Part shown: piece after piece, positions 54,734 through 64,000 of the stretch | Numbering within the stretch: the stretch's first letter is position 1 | How the letters are laid out: every line of letters starts with the position of its first letter | Assembly: GCA_037833965.1 (NCBI GenBank) | Contig: AP031354.1 | Location: forward strand, 31,226,001-31,290,000 | Direction of reading: 5' to 3' | Origin: Marchantia polymorpha subsp. ruderalis | Lineage: Eukaryota > Streptophyta > Marchantiopsida > Marchantiales > Marchantiaceae | Length of the DNA stretch: 64,000 nucleotides | Position numbers and translations under genes: made by a program | The notes under the pieces: generated by a model | What the model saw: the letters and a program-made list of their open reading frames with translations, nothing else | What the model was told of the DNA's origin: nothing | The model's database searches: none

Positions 54734-55357
54734 AAATCGGCGCTGCCACTGGCGCATTCCTGGGAGTTCGGCAGTCCCTTTGTTCGGAAGCGAGGGAGGA
54801 AAGGAGGAAACAAATGTACCGGAGTGTGCGCCTCGCCGAGTAGGAGCGTTGGGGGCGCACGTCTCGCGGTGCATTTAACCCGGCCGGGCGAAATGGGGAT
54901 CTCCCGGACGCGCCCGGGTTCCTGGGGGGCGCCAGGGGACGCGCGTCTCGCGGTGTCTTGAATCCGGGCGGGCGCAATGGGGGTCTCTCGGATGCGTGTA
55001 GAATCTTGTCGCGCGCAAGGGGGATCTCCCGGACGCGTCTCGATTTCCTTTCGCCAAGGACTGGTCTATCAGAAGTGTGCCAGGGCCCAAGGCCCAAGTT
55101 CGTACCTGTACCAGGGCACCCTCTTCTTGCTGGTTTTGGGGCGCAAGGCCGTCCACTAACTGCCTTTCTGGAGAACTCTATATATTTCAGAATAGTTCAA
55201 CGCTTTGGATCATGCCTCAGAGTAAGAGCCTTGGTTATGTTATGACCAGAGCTTCAACTCCAATGATTGCATACCCTTGAATCGGCCTTGGAAGAGTTGG
55301 CTTATGCCGAGCACACAGCCCTACTGTGCGTAGTCTCAAATCGATGGAAGTGTGGCC
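54734..55357. repeat. GC-rich spacer and conserved block
   Basis: Copy of 24932-25555. Confidence 0.75.
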
Positions 55358-55717
55358 TTGGGTATTTATTTTCAATATGTTAACTTAGTTATTTTCTCAT
55401 GGATTCAGTTTCTAGGTCTTTCTTTCTTTATATCTTCCGTAATCCTTTCTTCACAATTTCAATTTTCTTTTATTTTTGTATTTTTATGTCACTGTTTCTC
55501 TACATTTTCGTAATTATATTTATTTTGAGGCAATCATTTCTTTACATTTTACTGATTGAATATTCTCTGAAATTTTCTCTTTAGATTTTGCTTTTTTAAT
55601 TTTATTTTTCTTGGAAGTATTCTTTTTAGTAATGCTTGTTTCTTCCTGAATATGTGCTGATTTATTTATTATTTTTGGAATTATCTCATGATTATAAAGA
55701 AAATAAGATAACAAAAC
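55358..55717. repeat. AT-rich pre-5S block
   Basis: Copy of 25556-25915; ATGATTATAAAG here against ATGATAATAAAG there. Confidence 0.75.
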
Positions 55718-55810
55718 CCAGATCCGATAAGACTGCTGCGGTGAAGCGCCCTTGGCACGGAAGAGGTCTGGGATGGGTGACCTCCACTCCGTGGAACTTC
55801 CGCAGATCAT
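55718..55810 (+). repeat. 5S-rRNA-like element lacking the 5' hairpin
   Basis: Copy of 25916-26008. Confidence 0.65.
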
Positions 55811-55899
55811 AAACATGAAAAAGTTCCTAAACTCCTTTTCGTTTTTTTTTTTAAAAAAATTTTTAATTTTTTTTTAATTTTATAAGAGGGGTCGATTCT

Positions 55900-56488
55900 A
55901 TGATTGCGACCGTGGCCCCTCGGACCCTCGTTCATACGAGGTACGATTTTAACAGTACGAGGTACGGGGGATATGCGATCGTGGCCCCTCGAACCCTCGT
56001 ACATACGAGGTACGATGTCAGCAGTACGAGGTACGGAGGATATGCGACCGTGGCCCCTCGGACCCTCGTACATACGAGGTACGATGTCAGCAGTACGAGG
56101 TACGGAGGATATGCGACCCTGGCCCCTCGGACCCTCGTACATACGGTGTACGATGTTTGCAGTACGAGGTACGGAGGATATGCGACCCTGGCCACTCGGA
56201 CCCTCGTACATACGAGGTACGATGTCAGCAGTACGAGGTACGGAGGATATGCGACCCTGGCCCCTCGGACCCTCGTTCATACGAGGAACGATGTCAGCAG
56301 TACGCGGTACGGAGGATATGCGACCTTGGCCACTCGGACCCTCGTTCATACGAGGTACGATGTAAGCAGTACGAGGTACGGAGGATATGCGACCCTGGCC
56401 CCTCGGACCCTCGTTCATACGAGGAACGATGTCAGCAGTACGCGGTACGGAGGATATGCGACCTTGGCCCCTCGTACTATACGAGGTA
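55900..56488. repeat. 69-bp minisatellite, ~8.5 units
   Basis: Copy of 26098-26686, same unit number; one internal unit reads GTACGCGG instead of GTACGAGG. Confidence 0.95.
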
Positions 56489-56664
56489 AAAATCTTTTTG
56501 AATAGACTTGTCTATAGAATCCTGCAAGAATTGAGCCCAAGAAAATCTGGAGTTATGAAAATTTTATAACTCGAGTCTTGGCTGACCGTCAGTCGTTAGT
56601 CGAGTTCATATCCTTCCTCAGTGACCCTAAACCCTAAACCCGCTCGCCACCGAGCGCTCTCTCT
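56489..56664. repeat. Spacer with short telomere-like repeat
   Basis: CCCTAAACCCTAAACCC at 56625-56641. Confidence 0.7.
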
Positions 56665-57191
56665 GTGTTGATAAGCTCTCTGGAGAAAAAGATGATATGG
56701 ACGAGGGAGACAACATATTTTATTGCGGTGAGGGAGGGGTCGTTAGGCGCGATGACGGTGTTGTCCTCGCACGAGCTTTTGATCCTCTGTAACTTCGGTG
56801 CTGCGAACACCGAAGTTACAGAAGATGAAAAGCTAGCGGGAGGAAATCTTGCTTTGAAGAATTCTTCTGAGCTCGGACGATCAGTCCGAGTCGTTCGGAA
56901 GCACAAGGATTCCATCCTTCGATCCAAATTCTTCTACAGCTATGACGGTATGTATAAAGTGAGAAGATTTTACAGCGAGCGAAAGAAGGGAGTTTGTTAG
57001 TCGCAGAGTTTGTCACATTTTTTAGATTCGATCTTTCGAGTAGGAGAAAGCATGGAAAAAATATGTGTGAAACTGGAAAAAAGCCAGAACTCCCAACTGA
57101 TAAAACTATATGTAATCTCGTCAGATCTAATGTTGTCAAGGACGAAAACATTGATGTGAAAACAAACAAAACACAATTCATTTCATTTTAG
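56665..57191 (+). pseudogene. SUVH-type SRA domain fragment
   Basis: Third complete copy, translation identical to 14692-15218; hairpin at 56786-56822. Confidence 0.65.
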
Positions 57192-57963
57192 TTCATTGAC
57201 GATGTCTTCATTCAGTGGCCAGTCACGGTCCCTCGATTCTTGACTGACTGGCGACTGAACCCACGGTTTATTCCGTCAGTTGTCAAGATTCTTCACTGAG
57301 TGCTGACTGACCCCACGGTTTATTCCGTCCGTCGTCAATCACAGTCCCTCGATTCTTGACTGACTGTGAGTCGTCAGTCCAGTTCATATCCTTCGTCAGG
57401 ATATGGACTCCACTTGACGACTGACTGCAGACCGTCCTCCGGACGTTTCAAGATTCCTGCCGGGCGCGAGGGGGCATCCCTCGGACGCCTCTAGATACCT
57501 GTCGGACGCGCGAGAATCGCGCGTTCTCACGGTGTCGCCACCCTCACTGACTGCAGACAGTCCCCGGGACGTTTCAAGATTCCTGCCGGGCGCGAAGGGC
57601 AATCCCTCGGACGCTTCTAGATTCCTGTCGGCCTCGAGGAGGCGCGCCTTTCACTCTGTCTGGAACCCGGCCGGGCGCAAGGGAGATATCTCGGTAGCGT
57701 TTAGATTCCTGTGGGGCGCGAGGGGGCATCCCTCGGACGCATCTACATTCCTGTCGGGCGCGAGGGGACGCGCGTTTCACGGTGTCTGGGACCCGGCCGG
57801 GCGCAAGGGGGATTTCTCGGACTAGTCTAGATTCCTGTGGGGCGCGAGGGGGCATCCCTCGGACGCGTCTATATTCCTGTCGGGCGCGAGGGGATCTCTC
57901 GGACGGCCTCTACATTCCTGTCGGGCGCGAAGGGGCATCCCGTTGTCGGACGCGTCTAGCTTC
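57192..57963. repeat. GACTG-rich repeats and GC-rich ~42-bp array
   Basis: Copy of 27390-28161 with CCGTCCTCCGGAC in place of CCGTCCCCCGGAC. Confidence 0.85.
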
Positions 57964-58013
57964 TCCAATAAATATGGAAAAATGACTCTGACTCGGACTA
58001 CCTTAGGAGCTTT

Positions 58014-58138
58014 ATGATTTGCGGAAGTTCCACGGAGTGTGGTCACCCATCCCAGACCTATTCCGTTCCAAGGGCGCTTAACCGCGGGGTTCTGATGGGA
58101 TCTGGCATACCAGCCGTGATGCGATCGGAATCACGTCC
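58014..58138 (-). repeat. 5S-rRNA-like element, minus-type
   Basis: Copy of 28212-28336. Confidence 0.7.
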
Positions 58139-60054
58139 ATGAAAGAGTCCCCTGAGATTTTGTTATCTTGTCCTGTGATAATTATTCGTTTGAGAGATAA
58201 AAGAATCAAAAATAAAATAAAATCAAGAAATGAATAAAAGCAAAAAAATAAAAGTTTAAAAAACAATGAGATAGATATATAAACGAATTCCATAAAATAT
58301 TACCAAGGAGATAACAGATAAATACGACTCTGACTCGGAAGTATGATCTGAACCGTTGATCTCTGAACCAATGTTTCCCTCTCGTCCCTTCGGCGACATC
58401 TGAGTCACTGAGGGAACATGCACTTGACTGACGACTGGCGAAAGACATCTTTCCTGGATGCCGATCCTTCGGGGATCTCCCGGACGGCCTCCATAAACGA
58501 TTACGGATAGAAACAGTAACATTTAGAAATTACCAATCAGGTTAGAAATTATTGTTTATAATTTCTTATTTTCTATTTCGAAAATGATATTCATGGAATA
58601 AATCTGCATCTTTTTTAATAGACTTGGCTTTACAAATTCTGCAAGAATTGAGCCCAAGATAATCTGGAGTTATAAACATTTGAAACTAGAAAAACATTTG
58701 AGAGCGCCACGTGTTCCGTATTCTCGCATTAAAGGCATGAGTGTTGTAATCTCAGGTCTTACGCGTATAAATACTGCAGCTGCACCTCCCCTCTCGTCTC
58801 TTCGGGGACATCCGATCAGCGGCCGTTGGTAGCCGCTGATCGGCCGGGCGCAAGGGGAAGGTGAGTGGCGCGTCCCCTTGCGCCCTTGGCAGGAACTTGC
58901 AAATCGGCACAAAATTGAAAGCAGGAATAGAAGAAGAGAGGATGAGGGGAAGGCGAGCAGCAGCAGCAGGGCCAGAGAAAGGGAGAGAGAGAGAGAGAGA
59001 GAGGGCGGAGACAGAGAGAACAAGCGAGAGCGAGAGCGCGCAGTGGCGAGCGGCTTTGGGGCTTAAGGTTTAGGGTAGCAGGAGCATAGCAGCGGCAGCA
59101 GCAGGAGGCATACCAGCCCTGATGTGATCGAATCATGGCGCATTTTGTTATCTTTTCCTATGATAATCACTTGCATGAGAGATGAAGGAATAAGAAATGA
59201 AATAAAAAAAGAAACCAATGAATCAAATGGATAAAAAAAAACTTGAATAAAAAGACAAAACTAAAGACTCTGAAGAATGATCTGAACAGTTGATCTTTGA
59301 GCCAATGTTGAGATTATTTTTTTTAATTATAAATGATCATGGATAGATAAATATGACTCTGAAGTATGATCTGAACCGTTGATCTTTGTATCAATGTTGG
59401 GATTTCTCTTCGATTCTAAATAATCATGGATAGAAACAGAAACATTTAGAATTTAGCAATCAGGTTAGAAATTATTATTTATTATGCACTTTTTTTTCTA
59501 TTTTAAAAATGATACTCATGCAATAAATTTGCATCTTTTTGAAAAGACTTGGCTATAGAATCCTGCAAGAATTGAGCCCAAGATAATCTGGAGTTATACA
59601 AATTTGATAACTCGATTCTTGACTGACCGTCAGTCGTTAGTCGAGTTCATATCCTTCCTCAGTGACTCTAATCGATAGAAGTGTGGCCTTAGGTATTTAT
59701 TTTCAATATGTTAACTTAGTTATTTCTTCATGGATTCAGTTTCTATGTCTTTCTTTCTTTATATCTTCTGTGATCATTTCTTCACGATTTCGATTAATTT
59801 TTATTATTATTTTATGTCACTGTTTCTCTACATTTTTGTAATTATATTTATTTTAATGCAATCATTTCTTTACATTTGACTGATTGAATATTTTCTGAAA
59901 TTTGCTCTTTAGATTTAACTTTTTTATTTTTCATGGAATTGTTTTTTAATGTGCTTGTTTCTTTCGGAATTTGTGATTATATATTTATTATTTTCTTAAT
60001 TATCTCATGATAATTAAGAAAATAAGATAACAAAACCCCCCGGGACCCTTTCAT
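58139..60054. repeat. AT-rich spacers with hairpin/AG block
   Basis: Copy of 28337-30252 with the same about 330-bp internal deletion. Hairpin at 58812-58843, GA run at 58983-59003. Confidence 0.7.
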
Positions 60055-60182
60055 CGACGTGATGTCCATCACGTCCGGACTGGTGTAACCCAGATCCGAT
60101 AAGACCGCTGCGGTTAAGCGCCCTTGGCACGGAAGAGGTCTGGGATGGGTGACCTCCACTCCGTGGATCTTCCGCAGATCAT
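60055..60182 (+). repeat. 5S-rRNA-like element, plus-type
   Basis: Copy of 30253-30380. Confidence 0.7.
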
Positions 60183-60215
60183 AAACATGAAAAAGTTCCT
60201 AAACTCCTTTTTGTT

Positions 60216-60292
60216 CTATGACCCCCCTAAATTAGGGGGGTCATAGAATTGACCCCCCAAATTTGATTTTTAATTAGGGGGGTCAATTCTAT
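60216..60292. repeat. Two overlapping perfect inverted repeats (foldback)
   Basis: Copy of 30414-30490, both stems perfect. Confidence 0.9.
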
Positions 60293-60518
60293 GAACGCGA
60301 CCGTGGCCCCTCGGACCCTCGTACATACGAGGTACGAGGTCAGCAGTACGAGGTACGGAGGATATGCGACCGTGGCCCCTCGGACCCTCGTACATACGAG
60401 GTACGAGGTCAGCAGTACGAGGTACGGAGGATATGCGACCGTGGCCTCTCGGACCCTCGTCCATACGAGGAACGATGTCAGCAGTACGAGGTACGGAGGA
60501 TATGCGGACCTTGGCCCC
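60293..60518. repeat. 69-bp minisatellite, ~3.3 units
   Basis: Copy of 30491-30716. Confidence 0.9.
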
Positions 60519-60662
60519 GGGATGCGGCATCGGGATCGGGCAGGGCAAGGGTGGCTAAAGGCGGGAGAAGGGCCCCCGGGCAGAGCTCGCGCTCCCCCCA
60601 AAGTTGGGAGCGCGAGGCATGCCCATGCCCACTTTGAAGGTCAAAAGGCATGCCTCGCGGCA
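60519..60662. repeat. GC-rich segment with hairpin
   Basis: Copy of 30717-30860; stem at 60586-60616. Confidence 0.75.
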
Positions 60663-61335
60663 TGCCCGTATTACAATATTTATATTTGATGTATCAAAAA
60701 ATATACCTTTATGAAACTAAAGCACTCTTAGAAGAAGAAACAATCAACACAAAAATGAGGTCTTCAAATCCACACTATAGTAGAATCTCAAAGTGTCTAA
60801 CTAAGGAATCAAAGCAAAAGTGAACACGTGTTTATGCTACCTGCAAAATAAAAGTGCAAGGCAATTTTGTGGCATAGAGGGAATGCATAGAAGCAGGAAA
60901 CTACAGCACCAGCCATATTCATATCAGCCATCAAAATTTGTGCACAACAAAAGGGCTAGACAATTCCGTGGCATGGAGAGAATGCATAGAAGCAGGAACT
61001 ATTGTGAAGAAAGAATGGAGATATTGCGACAAGGAACATAGCATATTGTGAAGACAGAAGAAATGTAAGAGTTAACCACATGAACCATGTATGTAACAAA
61101 TGAAAGAGAATTTACAATGTGACGTGACTTTCTGGGCGGAAAACAACAACGTGCACTTAGAATATGTTTGTGAACATTTGCTGGCATCACGTCTAATCAT
61201 GTGCCATGTAGGAGAGCTAGATCTAGTTTAGAGTAGATCGTCTAAGCCTCAAGGAAATATAGTTCCTCATGCTAGACATCCGATTCATTTGCTGAAGGTA
61301 ATAAAGCCCTAAGGCCCTAGGACCTACCGACACCA
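60663..61335. other. Segment without recognised gene
   Basis: Copy of 30861-31533. Confidence 0.5.
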
Positions 61336-64000
61336 TGTAATAACCCACCAAAGGCTAAAACTGCAGTATGGTGGTAAAAAGATCAAACCCACAGGAACAG
61401 AGGCAACACACAGAGTACAAAGTGTCACTTTTAACAGACTTTTGGAGAGTTTGAATTCTCATGCGACTGTCACTCCCAGAAATACTGCAGTGCTCGACTC
61501 GGAGGCCACTCGGAGGATGCTCAACTCGGAGGTCGCTCGGAGGATGCTCGACTCGGAGGATGCTCGGAGGATGCACAGTGCAACGTAAGTCACTCAACAC
61601 ACACACACCTGAAACTGGAAAAGCACAACTCGGAGTTCGGTAAGGACCTCCGCTTAGGATTTCAGGGGGAAAGTATCTCAAAAGTTCACTCAGCGGCTCT
61701 GCAGGTAGTGACTCCCACTCCGGCTTTTACAGCCCTTCCGCCAGTTTCTACTAGCGTAGGGAACCCGGATTGGACTTCCCACTTCGGAACAAAGTCACTC
61801 ATACGCGTTGGACGTCACCCTCTACTCACACTAAGCGTAGAGAGTACATGCCCGACTGAGAACTCAACTGAGACACAATCCAGTAACACACACATAACCT
61901 GAATTGATAACCAAGGTTTACACGAAGTAACAAAACTTCACTTTGGCATTAAGGGGAAACTTCCCGTAGTAGTACAATCAGGATATGTCACTCGAAGGTG
62001 TAAGGGGGAACTGTTCAAGTATCTAACTCGCAACCGGCTCTGAGCATCAGAAATCACCCGCAGGTGCAGATCCGCACTGCTCAAGTCTCTAACCGGTGTA
62101 CTAGCTCTGAACATTCAGACGAAGGCCTTCAGCTACAACATGCGGTAACTTCACTATGCTGCAGCTCCTCTACGTGGTGCCAGGACCAAATGCACAAACA
62201 CGCCGAGAAAGTGAATTCCTGATCTGCATTTCCGAAACTGGAAGAATCCCAAGGCAAAACGCCTTGAACTACTTTATACCCTCTAAGGTCCTAACTAACA
62301 CTACGTTGCACTACCTGCTCCTCTAAACTCCTGCACGAAACCAAGCTACACTACTGCACTCTGCAGATCCGGTACTACACCTCCTACGCGCCGAACTGCC
62401 TCGCACTATCTCCCTACCCTGCCAATCTTCCGACCGGCTGCGCAACTCCAGCCGCCGAAGGACTGCAATCACTTCCGACTCCAAGTGTGCCATAGTGTCG
62501 CGCGCACCCAACAAGAAGGCCTCTAATTTCCTCGCTACTCGCCGCCGACTCCGACTGTCACCCTCCGTCAACGCCGCCGCCCGAAGCTCAAACTCCCTGA
62601 GCGTGATCTTCTCTTGTGCCGCCACTTTCCAGTGGGCGTATCCTCTTAGACAGTGAGTCACCCGCGTCACCAACTCCTCTCGCGTCCGGCTGCTGCCTTC
62701 CACCTCTGCTAGCTGCATCTCCGCATATGCGCGCTGCGCCCTCAATTCCACGCACTCGGATTGCAAGTTGCGCAACAACTCCTCATCCTCCTTGCGCGTG
62801 TTTTGGCTTTCCTCTAATGCGCGCGTCTGGCGCGCAAGCTCCTCTGTTAGAATGTGGTTTTGTCTCCGCTCTTCCTGCAATTCCGACTCGATCTTTGCCC
62901 GCATTAGCTCGGCATCCGCCTGGGCTTTCGTCGCCACATCCTCCCGCTGTTGTTGCAGGGTTTGGTGTAGCCTCTTCGTGATCGCCAGGTGCTGTTGGAG
63001 GGCAGTATTCCTCATCTGCAATGTTTGGCATCTAGTGGCCCAGGTGGCCACCTTGCTCCTCGTCCTGCTCTTGACAATCTCCACATAAGACTGCGATTTT
63101 CTGGAACTCGAGTACTTTGCTGTCTTGCGATCCAAATATCGCAGGAGTGGCACTATCTGCTCGCACAGTACCCCTGTTGGCGTCTTCCGCACAGAGTCCG
63201 CTTCCTGCTCTTCCGAACTCGTCTCATCCTCTGTTTCGAGGATTTCAGTCGCCACAGAATCTCTTGGCGACTCCCTGGAACTGTGGCGCGCAGCAGCTTC
63301 CGCCGCGACTGCCGCTCCACTCACTGCTAAAATATCCAAGGCAGTGGAGGATCCCACAGCCTTAGCCTCTGTTCCGGCTCGATCTTCGGTTCTCGAAGGG
63401 ATCGGCGCCGCAGTTACTTTTGTCACCCTTGCACCGCCCGCTTCTACTGCCTGCTCTTCCGTCGCAATCTGCGCGGAAGGTGTCTTCGCCGGAGGTGTGT
63501 CCGCCGAAGGCGCCCGCACAATGGTCGCCGGCCTTGTCCGATTCGCAGTCGGCGAATCTGGCCGACTCTCAGTTGACCGACTCGCAGTCGGCCGACTAGC
63601 AGTTGTCTGATTGGCAGTCGGATCCACCCTGCGCGTCTTTACTCCACTTGGCCTGCCTGCTGGAGGCGTTTCCTCAGAAGCGCCTTCTGCAGAAGACGAC
63701 CCTCTGAGAGTTGTTGGCTCATCAGCCAAACTCCCTTCTGCTTCTGGCCTGCTGTCCGGTTCAACGCGATGCTCTTGCCGACCTGCAGTTGGCCGTCCTT
63801 CAGTCGCCCGACTCGCAGTCGGCCGACTGTCTTCTTCTGAAGGCATCCGCGCCTTCTGCGCAGAGGGGTTCACCGCCCTCCCCAGAACCTGCGCGATTAT
63901 CTCCTCCTGCGTGGGCAGGATACTCCGCCGGACTGGAGTACGCCCGGTCTCCTCACTACTAGTTGGCAACACCATTTTGCGTGCCCTCTGTTTCGGCCGG
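61336..64000 (-). mobile_element. LTR of the diverged subfamily, running off the window
   Basis: Starts TGTAATAACCCACC on + (the LTR end read on minus). TATA at 62272-62278 on minus, then the LTR ORF. Untruncated within the window, unlike 31534-33786. Whether it is a solo LTR or the 3' LTR of a full element lies beyond 64000. Confidence 0.9.
62323..64000 (-). CDS. LTR coiled-coil ORF of the diverged subfamily, 5' end outside window
   Basis: The stop is TAG at 62323-62325. The frame is open to the window edge, so at least 558 codons. An ATG at 63975 is internal, because upstream residues (RPKQRARK) still align with the protein at 312-2867. The Arg/Thr/Pro-rich middle, the coiled coil and the basic C-terminus all correspond, with many substitutions and small indels but no stop. 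The product is predicted to be non-enzymatic and to self-associate through the coiled coil. Confidence 0.8.
   Translation of the reverse strand, partial: RPKQRARKMVLPTSSEETGRTPVRRSILPTQEEIIAQVLGRAVNPSAQKARMPSEEDSRPTASRATEGRPTAGRQEHRVEPDSRPEAEGSLADEPTTLRGSSSAEGASEETPPAGRPSGVKTRRVDPTANQTTASRPTASRSTESRPDSPTANRTRPATIVRAPSADTPPAKTPSAQIATEEQAVEAGGARVTKVTAAPIPSRTEDRAGTEAKAVGSSTALDILAVSGAAVAAEAAARHSSRESPRDSVATEILETEDETSSEEQEADSVRKTPTGVLCEQIVPLLRYLDRKTAKYSSSRKSQSYVEIVKSRTRSKVATWATRCQTLQMRNTALQQHLAITKRLHQTLQQQREDVATKAQADAELMRAKIESELQEERRQNHILTEELARQTRALEESQNTRKEDEELLRNLQSECVELRAQRAYAEMQLAEVEGSSRTREELVTRVTHCLRGYAHWKVAAQEKITLREFELRAAALTEGDSRSRRRVARKLEAFLLGARDTMAHLESEVIAVLRRLELRSRSEDWQGREIVRGSSARRRCSTGSAECSSVAWFRAGV

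Larger units (their letters stand above)
45816..63587. repeat. Segmental duplication, copy 2 (~17.8 kb)
   Basis: Partner of 16013-33786. Beyond 63587 this copy continues as intact LTR, where copy 1 breaks into a GC-rich array. Confidence 0.9.

Overview
The window is repeat-rich nuclear DNA from a plant. Four things point there: short interstitial TTTAGGG-type (plant telomere) repeats; a Ty3/gypsy element of the Ogre/Tat/Athila kind whose primer-binding site matches the 3' end of tRNA-Asp; degraded fragments of plant chromatin genes (SUVH-type SRA domain, SIN3-like PAH domain); and a spliced glyoxalase/VOC gene with short introns. I cannot place the lineage more finely. There is no bacterial or organellar organisation, no tRNA gene and no CRISPR array.

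Region 1 (1-14480) is one very large, very young LTR retrotransposon in + orientation. Its 5' LTR is cut by the window edge. The 3' LTR is complete at 4,867 bp (9614-14480). Gag-protease (3907-6735) and Pol (6736-9576: RT, RNase H, integrase) lie in one frame, separated by a single UAG in the context UAG-CAA-CUA, which fits the TMV-type readthrough consensus. Each LTR carries an intact 851-codon ORF for a protein with a long coiled coil. It lies upstream of the likely TATA box, so it is in U3. The two LTRs looked identical wherever I compared them.

Region 2 (14481-61335) is a nested array of duplicated composite repeats. The recurring parts are: (a) a 5S-rRNA-like element (21 copies, 16 on + and 5 on -), usually followed by a T-run that could terminate Pol III; (b) a 69-bp minisatellite starting about 80-110 bp downstream of most + strand copies; (c) GC-rich arrays of about 42-bp units; (d) AT-rich spacers; (e) an SRA-domain (SUVH) fragment; (f) a PAH-domain (SIN3-like) fragment; (g) a multi-exon VOC/glyoxalase-like gene in three copies, one with its core exons complete (37772-39154) and two with the same 145-bp deletion. 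About 17.8 kb (16013-33786) recurs nearly unchanged at 45816-63587. A third, more diverged copy of part of it lies between (33787-43957).

Region 3: minus-strand LTR pieces of a diverged subfamily of the same retrotransposon lie at 31534-33786 (truncated at a repeat junction) and 61336-64000 (running off the window). Both keep the LTR ORF open where present, which suggests the LTR-encoded protein has been maintained.

Apart from the retrotransposon ORFs and possibly the middle VOC copy, I see no gene likely to be functional. Most long ORFs across the minisatellite and GC arrays exist only because the repeat period is a multiple of three or the DNA is GC-rich.
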